DNA of 45,538 nucleotides from assembly GCA_000806015.1 (NCBI GenBank), contig JWKY01000012.1, positions 1 through 45,538 on the forward strand. Reading direction: 5' to 3'. Below the pieces are notes generated by a model, which saw only the letters and a program-made list of their open reading frames with translations, did not search any database and was not told where the DNA came from. Numbering within the stretch: the stretch's first letter is position 1; each line of letters begins with the position of its first letter. This stretch comes from an archaeon GW2011_AR19 (lineage in GTDB: Archaea > Nanobdellota > Nanobdellia > Pacearchaeales > GW2011-AR1). A program made the position numbers and the translations under genes. Of the stretch, positions 1-7,790 are shown piece after piece.

Positions 1-1060
1 CTTCCATCACTAAACCTGTTACAGGATGCTTTTTCATTGCTTGATAAGTATGATACAAAATAACTTTTTCTTCATCTGTCATTTCTCTTTCAGGAGAATA
101 GCTGTCTTTTTTTATCAACTCTCCATTTGGTCCTATTTCAGCTGTCCCAACAATTTTATATCTAACTTGTCCTTCTGGATTCATTCCTCTTTCTTTGAAA
201 TATTCATCTGCTATTTTTGCTTCTTCTTCCAATTTCTTTTTTGTTTCTGGAGAATATTTATTTTGTTCTTTTACTAAATCACTAAGTTCTTTTGATAGCT
301 TATCTGTTTTTTCTTCCCACCAATTTTTATTTTCTTTTTTTGGTTCTTTTGTTTCTTCCCACCACTGCTTTTCAGAAATATAATTTTTTTCAGCATTTAC
401 ATTAGCGGGAGGATTTACTTTTGGAGGCTCCGTATAAACATACTTCGGTTTTCTTGGTTTGAAAAGTTCATTAAGTAAATATATTCCTCCAATAACTGCT
501 CCGCCTATAATTACTGCCTTTCCTAGATCTTCTAAATCAGAATTTTTATTTGAATTGCTTGGAGTGGAATAATTAATATTTCTGCCAGGAGTTATTTTAT
601 TTTGAGTATTAGAATTTTGAATTGTTTGGGAATTATTTGATTTAAATTCAACTTGTTTTGTTGGAGTTGCCTGATAGCTTCCTGCTTTATAACTTTGAGT
701 TGTTTTTGGTGCAGACCCGGACGATCTAAATCCGCCATTTTTATCCTCTCCAGGAATCACATACCATTTTGTTAACGGACTCTTATTAAGTTCATCTTCC
801 ATTCCAGAACGATAGTGGTTATTCTCCTTAGCTATTTTCCAAAAAGTTTCTTCATCAACCTTTTTTATTCCTTCTTCTGAATAAGTAGGATCCCCTACAT
901 AATATTCTTTTTCCTGAGAATATCCTTTATTAATTCCAAAACTTATTCCAACGGTTGTTGCGAGCAAGTTCGCGAGAAAATATTTGCGAAGTGAAAAGTA
1001 AAAATCCGAGCGGGCTTGGGAGTAGAGTAAAATATTTTTTAGTGTTTTTAGTTTTCTCAT
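1..1060 (-). CDS. secreted or membrane protein, C-terminus beyond window edge
   Basis: An uninterrupted frame runs from an ATG at 1060 off the left edge (353 codons seen). The N-terminus is a signal peptide (MRKLKTLKN... to about GYSQ-E) of the same style as the secreted proteins at 7791 and 9146. A Gln/Asn/Ser/Thr-rich stretch follows, then a glycine-rich hydrophobic segment (GKAVIIGGAVIGGIYLL) that could be a membrane helix, and a charged Trp/Lys/Glu-rich region with two WWEE motifs. The signal peptide is interrupted by 21 codons of a repeat sequence (962-1024). I do not recognise the family. Position at the head of a minus-strand run of secreted proteins suggests an extracytoplasmic role. 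Confidence 0.75.
   Translation of the reverse strand, partial: MRKLKTLKNILLYSQARSDFYFSLRKYFLANLLATTVGISFGINKGYSQEKEYYVGDPTYSEEGIKKVDEETFWKIAKENNHYRSGMEDELNKSPLTKWYVIPGEDKNGGFRSSGSAPKTTQSYKAGSYQATPTKQVEFKSNNSQTIQNSNTQNKITPGRNINYSTPSNSNKNSDLEDLGKAVIIGGAVIGGIYLLNELFKPRKPKYVYTEPPKVNPPANVNAEKNYISEKQWWEETKEPKKENKNWWEEKTDKLSKELSDLVKEQNKYSPETKKKLEEEAKIADEYFKERGMNPEGQVRYKIVGTAEIGPNGELIKKDSYSPEREMTDEEKVILYHTYQAMKKHPVTGLVME
962..1024. repeat. repeat fragment inserted in frame in a signal peptide
   Basis: Sixty-three bases (21 codons) sit between LKNILL and ATTVGIS of the signal peptide. On the plus strand they carry the blocks cgagcaagttcgcga and gagcgggcttgggag, which recur in the intergenic repeats at 31232-31602, 32429-32611 and 39813-40106. 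Removing them leaves a typical signal peptide like that of the paralogues. The insert has no stop codon in the coding frame. Confidence 0.7.
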
Positions 1061-1122
1061 TTTAATTTAAATGGTTTGAAGTTTAATTAATTTTTGATTT
1101 TAGTGTTTTCATTTTATTCTCT

Positions 1123-1716
1123 CTAATCTGTGAAAAAACCTTCTTTAAGAACTTCCATTAATTTAGTTTTAGATTGTGAACCATTTATTCTTCTTCTAAT
1201 TTTATCTCCAAAAGGAGATCCAAAAAGTTCATAAAGATTTTGTTCTGTTAAAGCTTTCCAGGAATTATTAGAATAGGGTTGCAAGAGGGTGCCTTTTTTT
1301 AAAATCTGTTTATAACCTTTTACATTTTCTTCATGAGACATCTTGGAAAGGGCTTTTTCGGATTGCCTATTAAGACCATACTTTTTAATTGAAATATCTA
1401 TAAATTCTGAGCTTTTGCTAACGTATAATTCTTGAATAACGAAGATGTATGGAAAATAACGCCCTTTAACATTTGAATCAATTTTGATAGATAAATTTTT
1501 TATATTCTCATGAAAATTGTCATCGTCTTTATCAGAATAATAAATAATCTCTTTCTTGTCTTCATTTTCTTCATAAACCCCAAAAACTTCTTCAGGAAAA
1601 TCGTCGCTGTCATTATTTATAAATTCGGAATCAAAGAAATCCTGGGCTTTTGATTTATTTCCAACTCCAAAAGCTAAACTTCCTGCCAGTAAAATATTTA
1701 ATAAAGTTTTTTTCAT
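1123..1716 (-). CDS. small secreted protein, unknown function
   Basis: A 197-aa protein with a clear Sec signal peptide (MKKTLLNILLAGSLAFGVG... cut near SKAQ-D). The mature part is acidic at the start (DDF, EENED, DKDDD), then lysine-rich, without cysteines or a membrane helix, so it is probably exported and soluble. The signal ending in Ala-Gln is shared with the proteins at 7791, 9146 and 13799. The gene starts 5 bases after the truncated gene at 1722 ends, on the same strand. No family recognised. Confidence 0.7.
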   Translation of the reverse strand: MKKTLLNILLAGSLAFGVGNKSKAQDFFDSEFINNDSDDFPEEVFGVYEENEDKKEIIYYSDKDDDNFHENIKNLSIKIDSNVKGRYFPYIFVIQELYVSKSSEFIDISIKKYGLNRQSEKALSKMSHEENVKGYKQILKKGTLLQPYSNNSWKALTEQNLYELFGSPFGDKIRRRINGSQSKTKLMEVLKEGFFTD

Positions 1717-1721
1717 TTTGT

Positions 1722-2366
1722 TTATTCCTTTTCTTCTCTATAATTTTCAATTTTCTTAATCTCTTCTTCAGAAAGAAGTTTTTCTATAGGGGTTCTTGAA
1801 TTCCCAGCAAGTCTTCCATCAGCCATTTTCAACTTATGAGAATATTCCTTTCTAACAAGTTCTTCTAATTGTCCTGAATTAAATTTGCTGAATTCTTTTT
1901 GGACTGATGAAAATTCTTTTATTCTTTCAGAAAAACCCTCTCCAAGCTGTTCTGCTTCTTTTTGACCTATCCCGTTATAAATTTTGCTTATAATTTTGTC
2001 GCAATAACGAATTTCTTCTGGACAGAAGTCATAAATCTCTAAAACATAATCTATTTTTTTTGTATCAAAATTAAATGAAAATTTCTCTTGAGATTCTATT
2101 GAAAAACCCGTATTTTTAACATAAATATAATCATAAACGCCATCATTATTTGTATCTCTATAATAGAACCAAATTTTTCCTATCCGGTCTTCTTTAGGCG
2201 AATCACTCAACCATGCCTCAACATATTTTTTAAATTCTGGATAACCAAGATTATTTGCATATTCCCCTGTTTCAAAATAAAAATTTAAATTTGGAAAAAG
2301 TTTTTCTTTTGAAGTTTGAGAGGCATCTTGGGCAAAAGATTTGTTTGTTGCTCCGAAAATTAAAAT
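1722..2366 (-). pseudogene. truncated duplicate of the secreted protein at 13799-15205
   Basis: From about 2366 down to 1722 the frame is nearly identical to residues 8 to about 220 of the 468-aa protein at 13799. The shared part covers the end of the signal peptide (GATNKSFAQDASQ), the calcium-loop-like DTNNDGVYD and the block FSERIKEFSSVQKEF. It lacks the beta-barrel half: after IENY it diverges and stops. No ATG, GTG or TTG lies at the expected 5' end, because the sequence switches to the direct repeats at 2365-2449. A TTG at 2210 could start a 162-aa cytoplasmic remnant. Both ends differ from the paralogue, so this reads as a decayed partial duplication; translation is doubtful. Confidence 0.65.
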
Positions 2367-2449
2367 TAAAATATACCTACTTTGGGTATAAAATTTACCG
2401 AAAAGTTTATAAGGATTAAAATATACCCAATTTGGGTATAAAATTTACC
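2365..2449 (+). promoter_or_regulatory. two 35-bp direct repeats 50 bp apart with a 19-bp palindrome
   Basis: The sequence attaaaatatac-N4-tttgggtata-aaatttacc occurs at 2365-2399 and 2415-2449. The second copy has a perfect 9-bp dyad around one base (TATACCCAA T TTGGGTATA, 2422-2440); in the first the left arm is degenerate. The dyad lies between a TATA-like AT-rich box and the ATG at 2450, where a repressor could block transcription of the downstream gene pair. Confidence 0.6.
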
Positions 2450-2878
2450 ATGACCTCAATAGGAGAGCACAAAAAAAAGATAAAAGAGCATTTAGAAGAA
2501 ATAGAAGACGCTATAGATGAAGGAATAGAAAAAAAGCCCATAACTATCGGATTTCATTGTTCCGCATGTTCCATCCAGTTTTTAGAATTATATCTGCATG
2601 TCATAAATAAGATTTCTATCGGGAAAATCGTTAAACACGATTGGTTTAAAAAACCAAAACCGGAACAAAAAAAAGAACCTTTAATAGAGCGAAAACTTAA
2701 TGTTAATTTTTCTAAAAAACAAGAGATTTATGATTTAATTTATAAAATAGAAGAAGAGAGAAATATCCTGATGTACGGCAAGCCGGTTAAAAATCAGATA
2801 AAAGAAATATTAAATAATTTTCTAAAATTAAAAGAAACTTTTTTTGGTTTATTTAAAAATGAAAATGTTAAAATCTAA
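2450..2878 (+). CDS. HEPN-like partner of an MNT nucleotidyltransferase (putative)
   Basis: A 142-aa, mostly helical, lysine-rich protein. The first helix is rich in Glu and Ile (HLEEIEDAIDEGIEKK), followed by FHCSACSIQFLELYLHVINK, which resembles the helix packing of HEPN proteins paired with small nucleotidyltransferases. I chose the ATG at 2450, directly after the palindromic operator, rather than the TTG at 2432, which lies inside the palindrome. It overlaps the next gene by about 20 bases, as toxin-antitoxin pairs often do. The HEPN assignment comes mainly from context and size; no RxxxxH motif is seen. Confidence 0.6.
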   Translation: MTSIGEHKKKIKEHLEEIEDAIDEGIEKKPITIGFHCSACSIQFLELYLHVINKISIGKIVKHDWFKKPKPEQKKEPLIERKLNVNFSKKQEIYDLIYKIEEERNILMYGKPVKNQIKEILNNFLKLKETFFGLFKNENVKI

Positions 2879-3473
2879 AGACTTAATCGCTTATGCATCA
2901 TCTTTTGTTTCATTTATTTTGTCAAAGATTAAGGCAAAAGAGATTATTTTATTTGGGTCTGCAGCAAGAGGAGAGGCAGGCAAAGAAAGCGATATTGATT
3001 TATTTGTAAATGTTGAAAATAATGAAAAAGAGATTAAAAAAACAATTAATAAAGAAATTAATAAATTCTATAAATCAAAAATTGCAGATGCTTGGATTTT
3101 AAAAGGAATAAAAAATCCTCTTGCAGTTAAAGTAGGAAATCTTGATAAATGGAAATTAAAAAGGAGCATTATAAGTGAAGGAATAGTTCTGTATGGAAGA
3201 TATAAAGAGAGTCCTGAAAAAATGAGAGGCTTTAGCTATTTTAATTTATCTTCAATAAAAAATATTGCAAAAAGAAATTTTATACTGAGAAAATTATTCG
3301 GCAGGAAAGAAAAGGGTTATTCTGCAGAAGGGCTTCTTAAAAAGACAAATGGAAAAAAATTATCAAGTTTATCTTTTGTAATTCCAATAGAGCATACTCA
3401 AGAGACCATAAATTTATTGAACGCTAATAAAATTGATTATAAATTTTTTGAATTTTGGAGTGATCAAATTTAA
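2859..3473 (+). CDS. MNT-type nucleotidyltransferase domain protein
   Basis: About 205 aa. The N-terminal domain has the polymerase-beta-fold signature ILFGSAARGEAGKESDIDLF, that is GSxxxG followed by DxD. The C-terminal half (after IVLYGRYKES) is basic and ends with a stretch around SSLSFVIPIEHTQETINLL that may be a helix-turn-helix. MNT proteins usually act as antitoxins that AMPylate or otherwise inactivate a HEPN RNase. Start ATG could be 2859 or 2865. Its 3' end overlaps the convergent E1-like gene by 4 bases. Confidence 0.75.
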   Translation: MKMLKSKDLIAYASSFVSFILSKIKAKEIILFGSAARGEAGKESDIDLFVNVENNEKEIKKTINKEINKFYKSKIADAWILKGIKNPLAVKVGNLDKWKLKRSIISEGIVLYGRYKESPEKMRGFSYFNLSSIKNIAKRNFILRKLFGRKEKGYSAEGLLKKTNGKKLSSLSFVIPIEHTQETINLLNANKIDYKFFEFWSDQI

Positions 3474-4480
3474 AATTCTCTCCATTCAACTCTTAAATCC
3501 ATAAAATCTATTTCTGCAAATCTATTAGTGTTTATTCTTCCTTTTCCTGTGAGATATTTGAAAATCTCCATTGTTTGAATATTTGCAACTGCTCCGGCAA
3601 TTGGTCCAAGATTTCCTGTTTGTTTGATATCTCTTATTTTTTCTAAATCTTTTAAAGGGTCCATTCTTTTTTGATATTCTATAAAATCATCAAATGTTTT
3701 AGTAATTCCTGGAATGATAATTGGACCAACCATTCCTAAATGTAAATTATACCCTCCAGCAACACAATAAGCAATTCCGTGCTGCGCAGCATATTGGTCA
3801 ATAATTCTTGTTGTTTCTGTAACTGATGGAGAATCGGCGCAATTTACTAAAAAATTACAGCCAGAAATAATATCTTCAAGATTTTGGTTTAATTCTATTC
3901 TTTTTTTAAAAGGTAAAATTTTTGCATCTTTTAATTTTTCTTTTATAACATCAACTTTATACTTGCCAACATCACCAGAATCAAAAAATAATTGTCTGTT
4001 CAAATTGCTTTCATTCACAATATCGGGGTCAGTAATTCTTATTTCTCCCGCGCCAATTTGATATAAGCCATTTACAATCCAGGTTCCGATTCCGCCAACA
4101 CCAAAAACTGCAATTTTAGAATTTTTTATTTTTCTTTGCAGTTCTAAAGTTTCTTTTCTTGAATCAGTTAGTTCATCTAAAAATAATAATTGTCTATGAT
4201 TTCTGTCTTCTTTTAAATCTTCTTCATATTTTCTTATTATTCCTTCTTTTTCTAATGCTTGCAAGCATAAATTTATATCCCGAATATTATAATCTTTAGA
4301 TAGTCTTTCAATTAAATCTTGTTCTGAAGATTCTGAGTCAAGAAATTTAATCACATTTTTAACTAAAGAGTCTACTTGAAACTTTTTCACTTTTCGGGTT
4401 GCAGTGGAAATAAAAACATAATTATCCTCAGCATCTTTTAAGATATATAAAGAATCTTTAATTTTCAGTTTCTGCGTCAT
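3470..4480 (-). CDS. E1/ThiF-like adenylating enzyme with N-terminal RiPP recognition domain
   Basis: A 336-aa protein. Residues 1-85 resemble a PqqD-like/RRE peptide clamp (IKDSLYILKDAEDNYVFIS, then helices to LEKEGIIRKYEED). Residues about 110-336 are a ThiF/MccB-type E1 domain: GVGGIG nucleotide-binding loop (127-132), DPD (151-153), NLNRQ (159-163) and GKYK (172-175). The paired CxxC zinc motifs of many E1 enzymes are absent. Family members adenylate a peptide C-terminus or a side-chain carboxylate (MccB in microcin C7, PaaA in pantocin). Here it is third in an operon with a 49-aa peptide gene and a Tiki/TraB-like gene and overlaps the latter by 23 bases, so the peptide is the likely substrate (inference). 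Confidence 0.8.
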   Translation of the reverse strand: MTQKLKIKDSLYILKDAEDNYVFISTATRKVKKFQVDSLVKNVIKFLDSESSEQDLIERLSKDYNIRDINLCLQALEKEGIIRKYEEDLKEDRNHRQLLFLDELTDSRKETLELQRKIKNSKIAVFGVGGIGTWIVNGLYQIGAGEIRITDPDIVNESNLNRQLFFDSGDVGKYKVDVIKEKLKDAKILPFKKRIELNQNLEDIISGCNFLVNCADSPSVTETTRIIDQYAAQHGIAYCVAGGYNLHLGMVGPIIIPGITKTFDDFIEYQKRMDPLKDLEKIRDIKQTGNLGPIAGAVANIQTMEIFKYLTGKGRINTNRFAEIDFMDLRVEWREF

Positions 4481-5051
4481 TTGAAATTATCTCTCCATAT
4501 TTAATTTTCTTATCTTTTTGTGGAGCAAACATAACTTTTCCTTTATCATCTATGGGAGCAATAATCTTATAATTTTTTAATTTTTTTCTTAATAAAGAAT
4601 CTTCCCTTAAATGCCAGCATCCAATAATAATTATAATTGGTTTATTTGTTTTTTCTTTACATTCTAAGATTTTAGAGAGGTGGTATTTTTCTCTTTTCTT
4701 AATTATTTCATTTAATTTTCTTTCCTCTTCTTTTGTAAGTTCTTTTTGATTTTTAATTTTTTTTTGCAAATAATCATCAAATCCAAAATTATGGAAATCT
4801 ATTCCGATTAGATTAATTTTGTTTTCAAAACACAATTTTATTAGTTTTTCAACATCATTAAAAGAGGTCATATTAGAAATATCTCTCTTTTTTAGAATTT
4901 CCTTAAACTTATCTTCTGTATCTAATTTTAAATTTTCTAATTCTTCACTTAATACAAATTCTGGTTTTATTAATTCTATAATTTCTTTTTGCTTTAAAAA
5001 ATCATTTACAAAAGAATGAGTGTTGCCTATAAAAATAAAAGAAAAGTCCAT
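4458..5051 (-). CDS. Tiki/TraB/ChaN-like protein, putative RiPP maturation enzyme
   Basis: About 197 aa with two GxxH-type motifs, one at the N-terminus (FIFIGNTHSF) and one near the C-terminus (IIIIGCWHLRED), with acidic and Arg residues between (LSEEL, GIDFHNF, REKYHLSK). This pattern recalls the TraB/PrgY, Tiki and EreA/ChaN superfamily, whose members include metal-dependent proteases and esterases. No signal peptide or membrane helix is seen, so it is probably cytoplasmic. The frame could start at TTG 5069, but ATG 5051 is more likely. It sits between the peptide gene (stop 5071) and the E1-like gene, which suggests leader cleavage or product inactivation. The family call is by motif only. 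Confidence 0.55.
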   Translation of the reverse strand: MDFSFIFIGNTHSFVNDFLKQKEIIELIKPEFVLSEELENLKLDTEDKFKEILKKRDISNMTSFNDVEKLIKLCFENKINLIGIDFHNFGFDDYLQKKIKNQKELTKEEERKLNEIIKKREKYHLSKILECKEKTNKPIIIIIGCWHLREDSLLRKKLKNYKIIAPIDDKGKVMFAPQKDKKIKYGEIISNDAETEN

Positions 5052-5070
5052 TTTATATTCCAAAGACAAA

Positions 5071-5220
5071 TTACATCCAATATTTAATATTTGTTGGGCC
5101 CATATAAGCGCTCTCTTCTACTTTTAGGAGTCCTTTATAAAGAGGTTTTTCCACAAGTAAAAGTTTTGCTTCTTTTGTCTTTAGTTCAACTTTTTTCAAA
5201 ACTTTCTCAAGTTGTTCCAT
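5071..5220 (-). CDS. putative RiPP precursor peptide A (49 aa)
   Basis: The peptide starts MEQLEKVLKK and ends YMGPTNIKYWM. The N-terminal part is lysine/glutamate-rich and amphipathic, as expected for a leader; the last about 15 residues (GPTN, KYWM) differ in composition and are the probable core. Residues 1-10 match precursor B at 18570 in 8 of 10 positions, and the DNA upstream is almost the same. It is first in a minus-strand operon with a Tiki/TraB-like protein and an RRE-containing E1-like enzyme. A TATA-like box lies about 25 nt upstream of the ATG, so the transcript is probably leaderless. No other peptide of this kind is known to me in archaea. Confidence 0.7.
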   Translation of the reverse strand: MEQLEKVLKKVELKTKEAKLLLVEKPLYKGLLKVEESAYMGPTNIKYWM

Positions 5221-5275
5221 GCTTTTTTAATGTATAACTTCTATTTAAGCTTTTTGATTGTAGTTATTTTATAAT
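5221..5275 (-). promoter_or_regulatory. promoter of RiPP-like locus A
   Basis: On the minus strand a TTAAATA box (5242-5248) lies about 25 nt from the ATG at 5220, the usual distance from an archaeal TATA box to the transcription start. The 26 nt at 5223-5248 are identical to 18755-18780 upstream of precursor B, at the same 2-nt spacing from the ATG. Similarity continues weakly about 25 nt further upstream. Confidence 0.7.
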
Positions 5276-5286
5276 TAAAACACTTT

Positions 5287-7767
5287 TCATTCAAAACTTT
5301 CAAAAGCTCTTACAATAATACTGCACTGTCCGGGAAGAGGCTGATTTCCAAATTCATCTTTGCATTTAATGAAATATTTTTTGTTTGCCTGCCATGAAGT
5401 GTAGTGAATTGACTCTCCGATTTCATTCATTGCAGTTCCGTCTGCAAAATTATAAGTGCATCCAAGATTTGTTTGAGAAGTATAAACGCATTGCGCAGGC
5501 TCGTCGGTTATAACTTTTAAATTATTCACGTCGTAATATGCTCTCGCGACTACTGGCGCTTCTCTGTCTGTAACAAGAGTAAATTTTATATTTCCTTCAT
5601 CGCTATTTAATCCAGCATCAAAGCATCTTATGCTGTAATTATAAAATCCTTCAGAAAGAGGAATTCTCTGAGTATTTACATTTACAAAACCTGAACTTCC
5701 CTCATTATAAAAATCAATCCAGTTTCCTCCAAACTCGTATTGACATATTGATTTTCCATTGTCTGCTCCAAATTTAGCTTTTGCTTCCAGTTTTACATTT
5801 ATAGTTGAAACAGAATCTTTTATTGTCGCTCCACTTTGTTTTCCATTGATAGTTATTTCATCCAATACTAACGGCTCTGTTCCCTGAAGTTTTAAAACAT
5901 GTGATTGTTCATTTGCATATCTTGCTCCTTTGTCTGTAGATGTCCACCATGGCTTGTCATTACATCTTATATATACTTTATTTTCAACTCTGTCTTTCAT
6001 GCCTTCTAACTTCCCAAGACATCCATAACTGAATGGCGGAAACATATAATCTCCTTCTGTTTGTGAACATTGATTCATTTCAAATTGCATTGCATCATAA
6101 TTTAAATCTTCAAAACTCCATTTGCATTCGGCAGGTTCATTTGTATATATTTGCAAATTTGCTTCAGACTGATTGTATTGCAAAAATTTTCCTTCAAGAT
6201 TAGTTCCCAAAATTACTGGCGGGAATGCATCCGGTCCGTCCTGAACGCAGAATTCCATAATATACTCGTCTACATTTGAGATTCCATTTGCGCTTTCACA
6301 TCTTATAAAAAATTCTTGATTCTGGCCATTTGTAATTTGAGTTATAGGAATTCCCGATGCTGTTTGGCTTTCTACACTCGGAGCTGCAACATGCGGAAGT
6401 TTTAATATATGTTCATTTTCAAATCCTTCAAAGCTAGTCATTGAAGCAATCATCTCTTCATAACTTGAAGTTCTCTCTGTATCTATTTTACAATCTGCAT
6501 ATTTAGTTGTATTAATTCCAAGAGTAACTGAAGAGTAAGGGAGAATACATCCATTGGAAGAAGAATCTTTTGTATAAAATATTTTGACTCCTGTAACTAC
6601 TCCCGACAATGGTCTGTATTCATAATCAGCTGAAGGCAAAACTTTCTCTAAAGCAGTAATTTTCGGAGGGAAAATATCATCAGGATCTTTCCAGACGCAC
6701 ACTTCCTGAACACTGCCCGGATTTACTATTTCACATCCTTTTCCAAAACTCCTGCATTGATATTCAGTGCATCCAAATTCTAATTCATTACATAAATCAC
6801 AATCACCCCCTCCAACATCAGGCTCCCATGCTTCAACAAGATAATTGAAAACTTCTTTTGAATAATTTTCAAATGAAGCTAAAGTGATAAATAGTGCAAC
6901 TACGAGTGCGACAATTAATCCAATTCCGAAAGTTCCAATTCCTAAAAGAGTGCCCCCGGTAGCGATCGTAGCTCCAGTAGCAACAGTAGCGCCAAGAGCA
7001 GTAGATGTTCCAACCGCAACGCCAGCAGCAGTGCCGGCAGCAAAACCTATAGCTGAAGCAGTTGATGCGCTCCTCATATTTCTTACATCTGCTCCTACAA
7101 TCCATTTAAAAATTGCCCAATTTATCGCAGCTCCGAGAGCTGAGCCTGCCGCTGAAATTGCAAGTTGTCCTCCAAAAGTCTTGCTTAATGCTCTCTTTGC
7201 TACTTCCTCTCCTACCTTTTCCGTTGTCTTTCCTGAAAGTTTTAATATTTCTTTTCCAAAAAGTTTCACTTCCCCAGTATTAATCAATTCAGTTACTTTA
7301 GAGGCCACAATACCGCCCCCTGTAGTTAAAAGCCAATTATTTACTTTATTTTTCCCCTTATCACTAAGCTCATCCTTTCCAGTCTCATTTTTTTTAGTAT
7401 CGTCTTCGTCCAATAATTCTTTGTTTATGATCTTGCCTTCACTATCTCTAATTACATAATATTTTTTTCCGTCTATTGTTTCAACCTTTCCAGTTACTTT
7501 TTCTTCTTTATCTTCACCCGGGGTTGTTTGTGTAGTGATTGGAGGGATTTCTTCTCTATTGATTTCTGCCCAATAAGCACCTTCTCCTTGGGATAAATTT
7601 GCATTCTGCCCGCTCACAATTCCCACACCTCTCGCAATTTCAATTCCTTGAGATTTTCCGATTTCTCCAATCATGAAACTAAATGCAAAAATTCCAATTA
7701 ATAAAATTAATATTTGTGTTAAACCTAAAGTTTTATTTAATTTCATATTTCCTCTTTTAATTTTCAT
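5287..7767 (-). CDS. large membrane-anchored cell-surface protein, unknown function
   Basis: An 826-aa protein. It has an N-terminal hydrophobic helix (ILILLIGIFAFSFMIG), a Thr/Asp/Lys-rich linker, a long glycine/alanine-rich hydrophobic block (residues about 195-315, with GLIVALVVALFITLA) that probably spans or inserts in the membrane, and an approximately 500-residue outer part with scattered cysteines. Within the latter a motif like EPAECKWSF / EPAQCVYTS recurs, suggesting repeated Ig-like or cysteine-bridged domains. ATG 7767 gives MKIKRGNMK; the ATG at 7746 (MKLNKTLG) is equally possible. It is probably the last gene of a surface locus with the genes at 12136 and 9873. No family recognised. 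Confidence 0.75.
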   Translation of the reverse strand: MKIKRGNMKLNKTLGLTQILILLIGIFAFSFMIGEIGKSQGIEIARGVGIVSGQNANLSQGEGAYWAEINREEIPPITTQTTPGEDKEEKVTGKVETIDGKKYYVIRDSEGKIINKELLDEDDTKKNETGKDELSDKGKNKVNNWLLTTGGGIVASKVTELINTGEVKLFGKEILKLSGKTTEKVGEEVAKRALSKTFGGQLAISAAGSALGAAINWAIFKWIVGADVRNMRSASTASAIGFAAGTAAGVAVGTSTALGATVATGATIATGGTLLGIGTFGIGLIVALVVALFITLASFENYSKEVFNYLVEAWEPDVGGGDCDLCNELEFGCTEYQCRSFGKGCEIVNPGSVQEVCVWKDPDDIFPPKITALEKVLPSADYEYRPLSGVVTGVKIFYTKDSSSNGCILPYSSVTLGINTTKYADCKIDTERTSSYEEMIASMTSFEGFENEHILKLPHVAAPSVESQTASGIPITQITNGQNQEFFIRCESANGISNVDEYIMEFCVQDGPDAFPPVILGTNLEGKFLQYNQSEANLQIYTNEPAECKWSFEDLNYDAMQFEMNQCSQTEGDYMFPPFSYGCLGKLEGMKDRVENKVYIRCNDKPWWTSTDKGARYANEQSHVLKLQGTEPLVLDEITINGKQSGATIKDSVSTINVKLEAKAKFGADNGKSICQYEFGGNWIDFYNEGSSGFVNVNTQRIPLSEGFYNYSIRCFDAGLNSDEGNIKFTLVTDREAPVVARAYYDVNNLKVITDEPAQCVYTSQTNLGCTYNFADGTAMNEIGESIHYTSWQANKKYFIKCKDEFGNQPLPGQCSIIVRAFESFE

Positions 7768-7790
7768 TTTTATATTTTTCTTTTAAAATT

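Noticed and set aside
26-277. An 83-aa plus-strand frame at the left edge
   Set aside because: Phe/Ile-rich antisense of the coding sequence running from 1060 off the window edge.
6884-7459. A 191-aa open frame opposite the 826-aa surface gene
   Set aside because: Antisense of the Gly/Ala-rich region, which avoids stop codons on the other strand; Ala/Pro/Val-rich with no domain.
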